The notes: generated by a model not told the origin, from the sequence alone. A stretch of 64,000 nt of DNA from Sphingomonas sp. LR60 (GCF_036855935.1 NZ_JASPFK010000001.1:1089501-1153500), one strand, 5' to 3'; numbered from the stretch's first letter, positions 1 to 9,550 are shown. Translations and numbers: made by a program.

Positions 1-1014
1 CGCGAGGCCCAGCGCCACGCAGTTCGACACCCAGACGCGCTGGCGACGCCCCGTGGTAAAGCGGAGAAGGTTGGGTTCGGCGAATGCCTCCCCTTCGAGT
101 GTGGCGCGCAGCGTCGCTGCGGCCTCGTCGTCGGATAAGTGACTGCTCGCATAGACATAGCCGTTGCCAATGCGGTGCCGCAGCGGGATGCGCCATTGCC
201 ATCCCGCCGCCCGTGCCGTCACCCGGGTGTACGGCTCAATGGGCGCGGCACCCTCCCGATAGGCGCACGGGATCGCAACGGCTCGATCGACCGGCAGCAA
301 GGTGCGCCAGTCGTCATAGGGCTCGCCTAGCGTCTCGCCGGCAAGCAGCGCCCTGAATCCGGTGCAGTCGATGAAGAGATCGCCCGAGATTTGCGCGCCG
401 GTGTCGGTGTGCAGCGACAAGAGGCGGCCGGTTTCGCCGCAGCGCTCGACCCGGTTGATCCGGGCATCGACCCGGGTCACGCCCCGGGCCTCGGCGACCT
501 CGCGCAGATGATGGGCGAACAGCGCCGCGTCGAAATGGACTGCCCAATCGAAGAACCCATAGTCGGGCGCGGGGCGCAGCGGCGTCATCATCCGCCCACT
601 GAGCGCAAGCTGGCTCGCAAGGCTGTACCGGTCGAGCGTCGTCCGGTTGCCGCCAGCATGCAACTTCGACCAATATTGGTGGAAGTCGACGCCGTTCGAT
701 GGTGAGCCGTACAGACCAAAGGGATGGAAGAAGCCGCTGTCCTCACCGGTCCAGCCATCGAACAGGATGCCGAGCTTGGCAGTGGCATTGCTCGCGCGCA
801 TGACCTCCGCCTCGTCGAGGCCTGCCTCGGCGAAGAAGTCGCGGATTGCGGGCGTGGTGGCCTCGCCGACGCCAACCGTTCCGATCGTGGTCGATTCGAC
901 GAGCGTGATCGCGATGCCCAGTGGCGCGAGCCGACGCGACAGCAGCGCCGCCGCCATCCACCCCGCCGTCCCGCCGCCGGCAATGACGACCGATCGCACC
1001 CGTCCTGCGCTCAC
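1..1014 (-). CDS. Tryptophan-halogenase-family flavoprotein (C-terminus cut by window edge)
   Basis: Flavin-dependent halogenase-family protein; 338 codons are visible, against about 500 for the family, so the C-terminus lies outside the window. It starts with GTG at 1014, overlapping the stop of the upstream cupin gene (GTGA). The N-terminus has the FAD-binding GGGTAGW motif (residues 13-19), a lysine in the position of the catalytic lysine (K80, AKLGILFDGW) and the halogenase signature WxWxIP (WQWRIP, residues 272-277). Members next to TonB receptors and cupin-like genes in sphingomonads and Caulobacter are usually annotated as tryptophan halogenases, but their substrates are mostly unknown. 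Here it is the distal gene of a sugar-uptake operon, so a free-tryptophan substrate is doubtful. The family call is firm; the substrate is not. Confidence 0.88.
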   Translation of the reverse strand, partial: MSAGRVRSVVIAGGGTAGWMAAALLSRRLAPLGIAITLVESTTIGTVGVGEATTPAIRDFFAEAGLDEAEVMRASNATAKLGILFDGWTGEDSGFFHPFGLYGSPSNGVDFHQYWSKLHAGGNRTTLDRYSLASQLALSGRMMTPLRPAPDYGFFDWAVHFDAALFAHHLREVAEARGVTRVDARINRVERCGETGRLLSLHTDTGAQISGDLFIDCTGFRALLAGETLGEPYDDWRTLLPVDRAVAIPCAYREGAAPIEPYTRVTARAAGWQWRIPLRHRIGNGYVYASSHLSDDEAAATLRATLEGEAFAEPNLLRFTTGRRQRVWVSNCVALGLA

Positions 1015-2018
1015 GGCGACCGCCGCTGCGGCTCGCCGTCCATCGCGCGCAGGAAAGCATCTCGCTCAGGCGATTGCGGGCCGACATACCCGCGGGCATG
1101 GTCGGGCAGATGGTCGGCCATGCTCGCCGCCTCGTCGCCGAACACCATCGTGTCGAACCAGTGCCGCCACGCCTGCCGGTGTGCGGGCGGAAGGTCGCGG
1201 ATGGCGCGTAGGGTCTCGATCATTGCTGCCAGCGCGGACCGGCTGTCGGCTTCGGCCCACCAATGGTTGACCATCACGTTGAGCGGTCCTCGGGCGTGGA
1301 CTGCATGCCACCAGATCGGCGGAATGTAGAGCGCGTCGCCGGGCGCCAGGTCAGCGTGAAGGGCGTGACGCGCCGCCTCGGCGTAGCGCGGGTAGCGATC
1401 CAGGTCGGGTTTCGCCACGTCGACCATGCTCACCGGCGGACCGGCGATGGTCAGGTGCAGCGGACCGACATAGAGGTTGTCAACCTGCTCGGGCGGGAAC
1501 AGGGTGACGCGACGGGTGCCCGCAACAACCACCATCAAGTTGCTCGACTCATCGAAGTGGGTAGCGACGTGGCTTTCGTTGCCGATCCACACCCGCGCCT
1601 TCGCCGTCGGCAGATCGAAGCCGATCGGATTGGCCGTGGTCCATCCCGGCAGGACCGCGCCGGTCGCCGCGGCCCCCGCATACAGCGCGTTCGGCCGGAC
1701 CTGTCCGCGCTGGCTGAGCAAATGTCTCAGCAGCCCCGTGACCGTCGTCCCGCGCTTCTGGAAATTGCACCCGCGCAACGCACCGTCGTAGAAGTATCGC
1801 CCGCCGATCTCGGGCGGCCCGACCAGCAATTCAGTCTGCGTCCCGCTGTCGAGCGCGGCGATATAGTTGACCAGCGCCTCGTCGGAGCGACGCGCCGCCT
1901 CGACCGCGGGCCAGGCGGCCGCCTGCCCGCGCAGGACGACCGGCCGATACGCCGTCACGATCTCGGCGGCAAAGCCCGCCGCGTCGATCGAACCGCGGTC
2001 GGCGACCGGCTGGCTCAT
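1011..2018 (-). CDS. Cupin-like / JmjC-domain protein
   Basis: A 335-residue cupin_8 (JmjC-like) protein, probably an Fe(II)/2-oxoglutarate-dependent oxygenase. The metal triad is visible: HFD at H154 and D156 and the distal histidine H238 in IPPIWWHAV. No signal peptide, so it is cytoplasmic. It lies 70 bp downstream of the TonB receptor and overlaps the halogenase by 4 bp, so the three are probably one transcript. Cupin-like plus halogenase pairs recur beside TonB receptors in sphingomonads and Caulobacter; their role in sugar use is not established. The target of the oxygenase cannot be inferred from sequence. Confidence 0.85.
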   Translation of the reverse strand: MSQPVADRGSIDAAGFAAEIVTAYRPVVLRGQAAAWPAVEAARRSDEALVNYIAALDSGTQTELLVGPPEIGGRYFYDGALRGCNFQKRGTTVTGLLRHLLSQRGQVRPNALYAGAAATGAVLPGWTTANPIGFDLPTAKARVWIGNESHVATHFDESSNLMVVVAGTRRVTLFPPEQVDNLYVGPLHLTIAGPPVSMVDVAKPDLDRYPRYAEAARHALHADLAPGDALYIPPIWWHAVHARGPLNVMVNHWWAEADSRSALAAMIETLRAIRDLPPAHRQAWRHWFDTMVFGDEAASMADHLPDHARGYVGPQSPERDAFLRAMDGEPQRRSP

Positions 2019-2088
2019 CCCCGCCTCGGAGCAATGCGATGCCGTGCCCCTGCAGGGCCGCGGCGATCAACAAGACGCAGCGCCGAGA

Positions 2089-5000
2089 TCAGAACTTGAC
2101 CCGCGCGCCCATCGTGAACCGCCGTTCGTAAAGGTTGTTGTAGGCCTTCTGGTCCTCCCAGACCAAATAGTAGCGCTCGTACTCGCCGGTCAGGTTTGAC
2201 CCTTGCGCATAGATGGTGAAGTTGGGCGTGAAGTCGTAGCTGACCGACGCGTCGACATAGCTGACCGGCGACTGGTACAGCTGAAGGCCGCCGACGCCGC
2301 CGAAGTTCTGCGACACCGCACGCTCCGACCGATAGTTCCACGCCACGCGTGCCTGGAGGTGGTCGTCCTGGTAGAAGCCGGTGACGTTGGTCTGGATCTT
2401 CGAATTATCCTGGAAGGGCACGTCGCGTCCGGCCAGATCCTTCGCGCCCGACTTCGACGGCGAATAGGTCAGATTGAGGTCGAAACCGAAGTTCGACAGC
2501 AGCGTCGGCATGAAGGCAAGGTCACGGAACGACTGCTTCCATTGCGCCTCGACGCCCTTCAGCGTGCCCGACGCGCCCTGGACCGGCGTGGTGATGGAGA
2601 CCGGCCGTCCTCGGACAACCCCGTCATTGTCGGGCAGATCGGTGCGCACGATCGTGCCGTTCTGCGTGAAGCTGTCGACCTGAATATAGAAGCCGGCGAG
2701 GCTCAACAGGCTGCCGCGGCCGATGTAGTATTCCGCCGACAGGTCGAAGTTGGTCGCCCGCCACGGATCGAGCTGCGGATTGCCCGACGAACTGCCGCCC
2801 GTCACCCGGAACAGTGGAGTCGGTCCGCTGGTATCGATGGCATAGGTCGGGTTGAGGCCCCCACCCCATTGACTAAGGTTGAGCAGCGTCATCGTACGCG
2901 TCACCGCACCGCGCAGGCGCAGGTCGCTCGTGACGTCGACCGCGACGTTGATCGACGGCAGGAAGTCGGTGAAGCCCCGCTTCGTTTCCGTGGTGCCCTG
3001 AAAGGCGTTGGCGAGGCCATAGGGGCGCGGCACGCCGGTAATGTTCTGGATCACGTCGAGCCGCGTCTCGATCACCTTCACGCCGCCGTTGGCGCGGACC
3101 GGCATGCCGAACAGCTCGCCTTGGCCGTTGATCTGGAAATAGCCGGTGACCTGCTTCACGCCCACGGCATAGGACGCGCCCGGATTGGCGACCTCTACGT
3201 TGCCGGGATAGAAGGAGTCTTGGAACGCCTGCGCGTTGTCCATCGCTTTGGGATCGAGCACGTAGAGCGCCGGCACGCCGGCCGTAGGCGGCTTGACCTG
3301 CGCCAGTAGGCCGTTGAACTTCGGATCGTTGCCGCGATAGGCGATGCCGGCGGTGTAGAAGCCGCCCGCACCATCGGGCACGAAGCACGCCGCCGGATTG
3401 GTCGCCGAATTGGAATTCAGCGCGACGTCGAACGACTTCCACTTGACCAGGCAGGCACGATCCGCAGTCGCCGCCGGCCCTTGCGCCAGGCCCGCATACA
3501 GCGGCGCGGCGCGGTCGAACGAATAGTTGTCCGCTGATCGGTCGCTGTAACGGCCGCCGAATTCCAGGCTGAGCTCGTCGTTGACCTTCCACGTCGCATC
3601 GATGCGGCCGACCTTCAGATCGGCGTTGCGGCGATAGTTGGTTTCCGACGACGTTCCCTTGAACCCGATCTGTGCCGGATCGCCGAGCTGGGTCAGCAGC
3701 TGCTGCGGCAGCGAGAATGTCGGGCGATCTCCGGTAAAGTCGACGATCGAATGCAGAGAGTTCAACCCCGCCAGCGTGTTGACGGTGTAGCCGTTGGGAT
3801 TGAAGGGCCGATCGCCCCCGATCGAATCGGGGTAATTGCCGATACCGCCGGGCTGCCACTGGCGCCCGTTCGACGGGCTGAACGCGGCGTAGCTCTGATC
3901 GTAGGTCTGGCTTGCCTTGCCATACAGGCCGCGCGCAACGATCTTGAAGTTGTCGTCATTGTCGAACTTCAGTTCGAGATTGTAGTTCTGCGACTTGGTC
4001 ACAGAATGGTCGTTCTGCGACCATAGCGTGAAGTCACCAAGGTCGTAGTCGTAGACGCTGACGGTGTTGAAGTCGTAGGTCCCGCGCACCTTGGCGCCGG
4101 TATTGCGCGTCTGGGTCGGCACGAACTCGGCGGCTTGCCAGTTGATGTTAGCCTGCTGGAAGCCGGCGATGCGGGCGCGCTCGTCCTGCTTGGCATAGAA
4201 GGCGTCGCCGGTCAGTTCGAGGTTGTCGCTCAGCTTGAATTGGACCGAGCCGTTGATGCCCAGCCGCTCGCGACGGTTCTCGGTGTTGTAACCCTGGAAG
4301 CCCTGCGACACGAAATAGGCGTCGTTAATGTCGCCATCGCCGTTAACGTCGGCGCCCTGGGTGCCGAAGCGGACACCGCGCGGGCGGAACGAGGGCGAGA
4401 AGCCGCTGGTGCCGAGCGCGTCGGTCCCCTCCGACCGCACCTGACCGCCGTAGCCGGCGATGATGCCTTCCTGCGAATTGGCGAGGTGGATCTTGGTATA
4501 GGCAGCCGCCACCAGGATACCGAACCGGTCGCCGCGATACGCCACCAGCCCGTTGACGTTGGGCTCCCACCGATCGGTCTTCTGGCCATGCTGGATTTCG
4601 CCCGCGGCCGACACCGTCAGCGTCTTGGTGAAGTCGAACGGGCGCCGCGTGCGCAGGTTGACCGTGCCCGTGATGCCCGCGTCGAGCAGATCGGCAGTCG
4701 ACGATTTGACGACGTCGGCGCCGGAGAACAGCTGCGACGGGATGTCCTGGAAATTTGGCTGCACGCTCGTGATCGAGTTGCCGCTGAGATAGGATTCGCC
4801 GTTCAACAGCGTTGTCACCTGCGGCAGGCCGCGCACGTTGACCGCGCCACCTTCACCCGCTCCGCGGCGAATCTGAACGCCAGGAATGCGCTGCAGCGAA
4901 TCGGAGATGGTAACGTCGGGCAGCTTGCCAATGTCCTCGGCAGAGATCGAATCGATCACCGAGGCCGCGTTGCGCTTCAGCGCGATCGCGCGCTCCTGCG

Positions 5001-5208
5001 ATGCGCGGATACCGGTGACGACGATGTCGGCGCCCTCGGCGGTTTCGTCCGTGCCACTGGTCGGCGTCGGATCCTGCGCATTCCCCTGCGGCGTCGATGG
5101 TCCGGTCGCGCCCGGTGCGGTCGTCTGCGCCAGCGCGCTGCCGGCGAACGCGAGCGCGGATACCGTCGCCAGCAGCGCCAGCCTGCGCACGAGTGCTGCG
5201 TTCCCCAT
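2089..5208 (-). CDS. TonB-dependent receptor (outer-membrane transporter)
   Basis: A 1039-residue outer-membrane receptor. The chosen ATG at 5208 has an AGGGGAAG ribosome-binding site and begins a signal peptide ending in ALAQ near residue 28; the open frame extends upstream to 5592, but that part runs through the SDR gene. After a Pro/Thr-rich linker comes the TonB-box-like DIVVTGIR, then a plug domain (DSLQRIPGVQIRR) and a long beta-barrel ending in phenylalanine (ARVKF), as expected for Bam-dependent insertion. The length fits the large TonB receptors that import oligosaccharides. It is the central gene of the minus-strand operon, between the SDR (77-bp gap) and the cupin gene. The likely substrate is a sugar oligomer released by the neighbouring hydrolases; this is inferred from context. 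Confidence 0.93.
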   Translation of the reverse strand: MGNAALVRRLALLATVSALAFAGSALAQTTAPGATGPSTPQGNAQDPTPTSGTDETAEGADIVVTGIRASQERAIALKRNAASVIDSISAEDIGKLPDVTISDSLQRIPGVQIRRGAGEGGAVNVRGLPQVTTLLNGESYLSGNSITSVQPNFQDIPSQLFSGADVVKSSTADLLDAGITGTVNLRTRRPFDFTKTLTVSAAGEIQHGQKTDRWEPNVNGLVAYRGDRFGILVAAAYTKIHLANSQEGIIAGYGGQVRSEGTDALGTSGFSPSFRPRGVRFGTQGADVNGDGDINDAYFVSQGFQGYNTENRRERLGINGSVQFKLSDNLELTGDAFYAKQDERARIAGFQQANINWQAAEFVPTQTRNTGAKVRGTYDFNTVSVYDYDLGDFTLWSQNDHSVTKSQNYNLELKFDNDDNFKIVARGLYGKASQTYDQSYAAFSPSNGRQWQPGGIGNYPDSIGGDRPFNPNGYTVNTLAGLNSLHSIVDFTGDRPTFSLPQQLLTQLGDPAQIGFKGTSSETNYRRNADLKVGRIDATWKVNDELSLEFGGRYSDRSADNYSFDRAAPLYAGLAQGPAATADRACLVKWKSFDVALNSNSATNPAACFVPDGAGGFYTAGIAYRGNDPKFNGLLAQVKPPTAGVPALYVLDPKAMDNAQAFQDSFYPGNVEVANPGASYAVGVKQVTGYFQINGQGELFGMPVRANGGVKVIETRLDVIQNITGVPRPYGLANAFQGTTETKRGFTDFLPSINVAVDVTSDLRLRGAVTRTMTLLNLSQWGGGLNPTYAIDTSGPTPLFRVTGGSSSGNPQLDPWRATNFDLSAEYYIGRGSLLSLAGFYIQVDSFTQNGTIVRTDLPDNDGVVRGRPVSITTPVQGASGTLKGVEAQWKQSFRDLAFMPTLLSNFGFDLNLTYSPSKSGAKDLAGRDVPFQDNSKIQTNVTGFYQDDHLQARVAWNYRSERAVSQNFGGVGGLQLYQSPVSYVDASVSYDFTPNFTIYAQGSNLTGEYERYYLVWEDQKAYNNLYERRFTMGARVKF

Positions 5209-5285
5209 GAATCTTCCCCTTGCCTGTTTGTTTTTGTTGATGAGGGCGGGCGTTGCACCGTGACGGATCGCCGATGGCTGGATGG

Positions 5286-6035
5286 TCACCATCCCCCGTC
5301 GATCCCGATAATCTGTCCCGAGATCATGTCCGACGCTGGAGACGCCAGGAACAATACCAGGTTCGCCACGTCGGCGGCCTCGATCCGGCGCTTCACGCTT
5401 TGGTTTTCCAGGATCCATTGATTGTATTCGGCCAATCGGTCGCCAAACACGCGCTCCTCGGCGTTCGACACCACCGCGCCCGGCGCCACCGCGTTCACGC
5501 AGATGCCGAAAGCGCCCAGTTCGCGCGCCAGCGACTTGGTCAGCCCCAGCACCGCCCCCTTCGACGCGACATAGGGTACGTATCCGTCCCACCGGCCATT
5601 GAGGACCAGCGAACAGAAATTGACGATCTTGCCGTAGCCGCGCGCCTTCATCCCCGGCGCCAGTGCCAGGACAAGCGCGAAGGCCGCCGACGCGTTGACC
5701 CGCATCTGGTCCTCGAACTCTGCCGACGAGAATTGCTGGAACGGCTTGTTGATTATCAACGCGGCGTTGTTGACCAGGATGTCGATCGGCTGCTCGGTGT
5801 CGAGGCTGGCGATACTGCGCTGCGCCTCATCTAGCCTCGTCAGGTCGACGCCGACATAGCGCGCGCCCGACCCTATCTCGGCCGCGAGCGCGTGACCCTC
5901 CTGCTCGAGGCAAGGCAGATCGAGCAGGCATAGATGTGCGCCAGCGTCGCGCAGACGTACCGCTTCCGCCCGGCCCAATGTGCCCAGCGCACCCGTGATG
6001 AGCGCAGCTTTTCCTGCAAGCACCCCGTCAGACAT
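5286..6035 (-). CDS. Short-chain dehydrogenase/reductase (SDR)
   Basis: A 249-residue classical SDR, NAD(P)-dependent, probably oxidising or reducing a sugar or sugar acid. The cofactor motif TGALGTLG is at residues 14-21, followed by the NNAA motif (VNNAALI), the catalytic serine in NFCSLVLNG and the YxxxK pair in YVASK; the C-terminus ends with the usual GxxIxIDGG(W). The ATG at 6035 is preceded by GAGAGGAA; the open frame reaches 6101 but that start lacks a ribosome-binding site. It is first in the operon leading to the TonB receptor, and its promoter region, shared with the divergent enolase-superfamily gene, carries a predicted GntR operator. Confidence 0.9.
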   Translation of the reverse strand: MSDGVLAGKAALITGALGTLGRAEAVRLRDAGAHLCLLDLPCLEQEGHALAAEIGSGARYVGVDLTRLDEAQRSIASLDTEQPIDILVNNAALIINKPFQQFSSAEFEDQMRVNASAAFALVLALAPGMKARGYGKIVNFCSLVLNGRWDGYVPYVASKGAVLGLTKSLARELGAFGICVNAVAPGAVVSNAEERVFGDRLAEYNQWILENQSVKRRIEAADVANLVLFLASPASDMISGQIIGIDGGW

Positions 6036-6090
6036 CCAGACTATTCCTCTCGTCTGTCCGGTCTCGCAGCAACTAGACAGCTTGTCAACA

Positions 6091-6105
6091 ACCTGTATCA
6101 CAGGT
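6091..6105. promoter_or_regulatory. Predicted GntR-family operator (site 1)
   Basis: A perfect 5-bp inverted repeat with a 5-bp centre, ACCTG-TATCA-CAGGT, in the divergent intergenic region between the SDR and the enolase-superfamily gene. It shares the form ACCT-N7-AGGT and 11 of 15 bases with a second site before the esterase gene (9551-9565). FadR-type GntR regulators typically bind short palindromes of this size, and one is encoded at 8646-9332. Binding is inferred, not shown. Confidence 0.6.
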
Positions 6106-6162
6106 AGCTATCGATCTGCATATAAGGTTGACGAACAACATGTGGTTGGGGGAATGACGATC

Positions 6163-7374
6163 ATGAAGATCACCGCGATCGAGACGATCCGCGTGGCAGA
6201 GTTTCCCAACCTGCTGTGGGTTCAGGTCCATACCGACGAGGGGATCAGCGGCCTTGGTGAAACCTTCTACGGTGCCGCCGCGGTCGAGGCGCACATCCAC
6301 GAGGTTGCCGCGCCGCAGCTGATCGGTCGCGATCCGCTCGCGATCGACGCCATCTCGCGGTTGCTGGCGGGATATGTCGGCTTCCGTTCGACCGGTGTCG
6401 AAATCCGCGCCGCATCGGCGATCGACATCGCACTGTGGGATTTATTCGGCAAGGTCGCGGGTGAGCCGATCTGGCAGCTTCTGGGCGGCCGCACACGCGA
6501 GTCAATCCGCACTTACAACACGTGCGCCGGTTCGCATTACGTCCGCACGACGCGTGGCCAGTCGATCGAGAACTGGGGCCGCGGCATTACCCGTGTCACC
6601 GGCCACGACGATCTCGAAGCCTTCATGACACGCGCCGACGAACTCGCCGCCGACCTGCTCGAGTCGGGTATCACGGCGATGAAGATCTGGCCGTTCGATC
6701 ACGCCGCCGAACGCAACATGGGCGCATACATTTCGCCCGAAGAGTTGCGCGACGCGTTGAAACCGTTTGAACGCATCCGCAAGGCGGTGGGCGACCGGAT
6801 CGACATCATGGTCGAATTCCACTCGCTCTGGCTGTTGCCGCCCGCGATCCGCATCGCCGAGGCGCTCGCCCCTTTCGACACCTTCTGGCACGAAGACCCG
6901 ATCCGGATGGACAGCCTGGGATCGCTGAAGCGTTACGCCCAGCGCAGCCGAGCGCCGTTGTGCGCGTCCGAGACGCTGGGGTCGCGCTGGGCGTTCCGCG
7001 ATCTGCTCGAAACGGAGGCAGCTGGGGTGATCATGCTCGATCTCGGTTGGTGCGGCGGCCTGTCGGAAGCGCGCAAGATCGCCGCGATGGCGGAGACGTG
7101 GCACCTGCCGGTCGCGCCGCATGATTGTACCGGTCCGGTCGTGCTCACCGCCTCGACCCACCTTTGCCTCAACGCCACCAATGCGTTGGTGCAGGAATCG
7201 GTGCGCGCCTTCTACAACGGCTGGTACCAGGATCTCGTCACCCAGTTGCCGCCGGTGCGTGGCGGCATGATCACCGTACCCGATGGTCCCGGACTCGGGC
7301 TCGAGCTCCATGACGATCTCGACGCTCGGCTGACCGTCACACGTCGCCGCTATGATGCGAACAGCGCCGCATGA
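6163..7374 (+). CDS. Enolase-superfamily (mandelate racemase/muconate-lactonizing) sugar-acid dehydratase-like enzyme
   Basis: A 403-residue member of the mandelate racemase subgroup. Predicted catalytic residues are all present: general base K174 (MKIWPF), metal ligands E218, E244 (HEDP) and E270 (ASE), and the D293/H320 dyad (APHDC). The E-F-H at 218-220 matches the metal-ligand-x-His arrangement of acid-sugar dehydratases such as galactonate dehydratase, so dehydration of an aldonic or uronic acid is the likely reaction; the specific sugar is unknown. The ATG at 6163 is preferred because the GGGGGA ribosome-binding site sits 9 bp before it and abuts the alternative ATG at 6154. The stop overlaps the next gene (ATGA), indicating coupling. 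Confidence 0.85.
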   Translation: MKITAIETIRVAEFPNLLWVQVHTDEGISGLGETFYGAAAVEAHIHEVAAPQLIGRDPLAIDAISRLLAGYVGFRSTGVEIRAASAIDIALWDLFGKVAGEPIWQLLGGRTRESIRTYNTCAGSHYVRTTRGQSIENWGRGITRVTGHDDLEAFMTRADELAADLLESGITAMKIWPFDHAAERNMGAYISPEELRDALKPFERIRKAVGDRIDIMVEFHSLWLLPPAIRIAEALAPFDTFWHEDPIRMDSLGSLKRYAQRSRAPLCASETLGSRWAFRDLLETEAAGVIMLDLGWCGGLSEARKIAAMAETWHLPVAPHDCTGPVVLTASTHLCLNATNALVQESVRAFYNGWYQDLVTQLPPVRGGMITVPDGPGLGLELHDDLDARLTVTRRRYDANSAA

Positions 7375-8591
7375 CCGGCATCACCCGCAAGGACGTGCTC
7401 GTCGGCCTCGGGGCAGTTGCGACCGCTCCGGCACCCGCGACTGCGGCGCCGCCACGCCCGCGGCGGGGCCGGCCGCTCGCGATCGCGATGTGGGATTTTT
7501 CCTGGCTCGAGCGGCGCTGGCCCGGCGCAGGGTACGAGGATTGGGACATCGCATTAGAGGAGTTGGTCGACCGCGGCTACGACGCGGTACGGATCGACGC
7601 CTATCCGCATCTGGTCGCGGCCGACGACACGCGCGAATGGCTGCTGAAGCCGGTGTGGAACAACCAGGATTGGGGCGCGCCTACACTGACGCGGGTCGCC
7701 GTCCTTCCTGCTCTCACGCAATTTATAGCCCGCTGCCGCGCGCATGGCGTGCGCGTCGCCCTGTCGACCTGGTTTCGCGAGGACGCCGACAACGTCCGCC
7801 AACGGATCAAGACGCCCGCCGCGCTGGCCGACATATGGCGGCAGACACTGCGCGCGATCGAGCGGGCCGGGCTGCTCGACACCATCGTCTACGTCGATTT
7901 CTGCAACGAATGGCCGGGGCCGATCTGGGCGACCTTCCTCGATCCGCCGTTGCAATGGGGCGCGTGGCGCGATCCGCGGTCGCTGACCTGGATGCGCGGT
8001 GCGATCGCGGCGCTGCGGCCCGACTATCTCGACATGCCGCTGCTGTTCTCGGGAACGGCCGGCGAGATCGCCGACTATGCCAGCGGCGACGCGAGCATGA
8101 TGGATGCCTGCGAATACCACATCTGGATGGCGAACGGGAAGCACAACGAGTTCGCCAAGGCCGTTGGCTACAAGGGCGACCGCTTCTCGGACGAAGGCTA
8201 TCACAACCTCCAGCTCCAGGCGTACGACGTCTACACCGCCAGGGCCGACTATTGGCGCACGTCGCTGACCGACCAGATCGCCGCCGCGGCCGCCGCCTCG
8301 CGCACTGCGCGGCTGCCGATGATCACCACCGAATGCTGGGGCATCGTCGACTATAAGGATTGGCCACTGCTACGCTGGGATTGGGTGAAGGAATTGTGCG
8401 CGCTGGGCACGCTCGAAGCCTCGCGAACCGGTCGTTGGCTAGCGATCGCCACCAGCAACTTCTGCGGTCCACAGTTCCAGGGCATGTGGCGCGACATAGC
8501 CTGGCACCGCGCGCTCACCCGCGCGATCAAGCAGGGTCCGGTCGATCCCGCCTTGCAATCAGGTCGACTTTGGGCGCAACTTACCGCCTGA
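7371..8591 (+). CDS. Cellulase-like glycoside hydrolase (TIM-barrel)
   Basis: A 406-residue protein resembling the sugar-binding cellulase-like family (GH clan A fold). The candidate acid/base is E180 in FCNEWPG and the candidate nucleophile is E321 in TTECWG, the Asn-Glu and second Glu arrangement of clan A enzymes. The N-terminus (TRKDVLVGLGA, then an Ala/Pro-rich stretch) looks like a signal peptide but lacks a clear twin arginine. It overlaps the preceding dehydratase-like gene by 4 bp, so the two are co-translated. The substrate is not predictable; the neighbourhood points to a decorated polysaccharide. Confidence 0.72.
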   Translation: MTGITRKDVLVGLGAVATAPAPATAAPPRPRRGRPLAIAMWDFSWLERRWPGAGYEDWDIALEELVDRGYDAVRIDAYPHLVAADDTREWLLKPVWNNQDWGAPTLTRVAVLPALTQFIARCRAHGVRVALSTWFREDADNVRQRIKTPAALADIWRQTLRAIERAGLLDTIVYVDFCNEWPGPIWATFLDPPLQWGAWRDPRSLTWMRGAIAALRPDYLDMPLLFSGTAGEIADYASGDASMMDACEYHIWMANGKHNEFAKAVGYKGDRFSDEGYHNLQLQAYDVYTARADYWRTSLTDQIAAAAAASRTARLPMITTECWGIVDYKDWPLLRWDWVKELCALGTLEASRTGRWLAIATSNFCGPQFQGMWRDIAWHRALTRAIKQGPVDPALQSGRLWAQLTA

Positions 8592-8645
8592 TATGACGCG
8601 CCCGATCGCCACCCTCTCCGATCATTGCCAGGTGAGCACGCGCGC

Positions 8646-9332
8646 GTGAGCGAAGGAACGCAGGCGGTCATCGACGCCGTCACCGGATACATCGCCGCTC
8701 AGCGCCTACGCAGCGGCGATCCCCTGCCCAGCGAGAATGACTTCGCCGGATCGGTCGGCGTCAGCCGCACGGTGGTGCGTCAGGCGTTCGGCGCGCTCGG
8801 CGCGCTGCGCCTGATCGAGACGAGCAACGGCCGACGTCCCCGGGTCGGTCGGATCGACGGCTCGGTCGTGGCCATCCCGATGGCCCATGCGGTCAGCACG
8901 GCTCAGGCGACGGTGCAACAGGTATGGGACGCGCGCCGCGCGCTCGAGCGCCGCACCGCAGAATTGGCGGCGATGCAGCGCACCGAGGCGGAGGCGGATC
9001 GCATAGTCGCACTGTCCGGCTTGCTGCGCCAGGCGGGCGATGACCTGCCGCAGCAGGTGGAACACGACATTGCCTTCCACGCCGCCATTGCGGAAGCGAC
9101 GCGCAATCCGCTGCTGGCGCTGCTGATCGGCTCGTTCGCCGAATTGATGCGCAAGACCTGCCCGATCGGATGGCAGGCGCGGCGCACCAACGAAGATCGC
9201 CTCGCGGTATTCGACCAGCACGACCGGATCGCCAACGCCATCAAGGCGGGTGACCCGGTCGCGGCGCAAGCGGCGATGGACGCGCATTTCGAACTCAGCC
9301 TGCGTGCATTGGCCGGATCCGGCTTCAACTGA
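8646..9332 (+). CDS. FadR-subfamily GntR transcriptional regulator
   Basis: A 228-residue regulator with an N-terminal winged helix (LPSENDFAGSVGVSRTVVR) and a C-terminal all-helical FCD ligand-binding domain whose metal-binding histidines are visible (DIAFHAAIAEATRN, then a further His in DAHFELSL). The GTG at 8646 is favoured over the upstream TTG at 8625 because CAGGTGAG lies about 9 bp before it. It is 54 bp downstream of the hydrolase gene and may be in the same transcript. It is the obvious candidate to bind the two ACCT-N7-AGGT palindromes; regulators of this type usually respond to a sugar acid, which fits the adjacent dehydratase. Confidence 0.87.
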   Translation: MSEGTQAVIDAVTGYIAAQRLRSGDPLPSENDFAGSVGVSRTVVRQAFGALGALRLIETSNGRRPRVGRIDGSVVAIPMAHAVSTAQATVQQVWDARRALERRTAELAAMQRTEAEADRIVALSGLLRQAGDDLPQQVEHDIAFHAAIAEATRNPLLALLIGSFAELMRKTCPIGWQARRTNEDRLAVFDQHDRIANAIKAGDPVAAQAAMDAHFELSLRALAGSGFN

Positions 9333-9550
9333 CGCGTTGCATCACGGCCGGACGGCGATCCGTGCCGGCACGACGTTCCACCCCTTACCGCGCTCCGCGC
9401 TCCCTCCGCGGGCGGCTTGCCCGGCACCTGCAGCGCCGCCATCGCGGCGATGCTGACAGCGACGGCGGCTCACGCGAACGTCTTGCCGATCATCAACTTC
9501 TCCCGCTTGTCGGTACGGAAGCGCTCCGAAATGCACCAACGTTTCGACCA
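9333..9550. other. Intergenic region with a possible decayed gene start
   Basis: No intact gene. On the minus strand around 9440-9520, MIGKTFA followed by an in-frame stop and then a hydrophobic AAVAVSIAAMAAL stretch resembles the signal peptide of an exported protein broken by a stop. This is only suggestive, and could also be chance in high-G+C DNA. Confidence 0.25.

Noticed and set aside
1263..4135. Long plus-strand frames opposite the cupin and TonB genes
   Set aside because: Antisense frames typical of high-G+C DNA, lacking domain-like sequence; the minus-strand genes are clear.
5209..5592. 128-residue N-terminal extension of the TonB receptor
   Set aside because: It reads through the SDR gene in another frame; the signal peptide and ribosome-binding site support the start at 5208.
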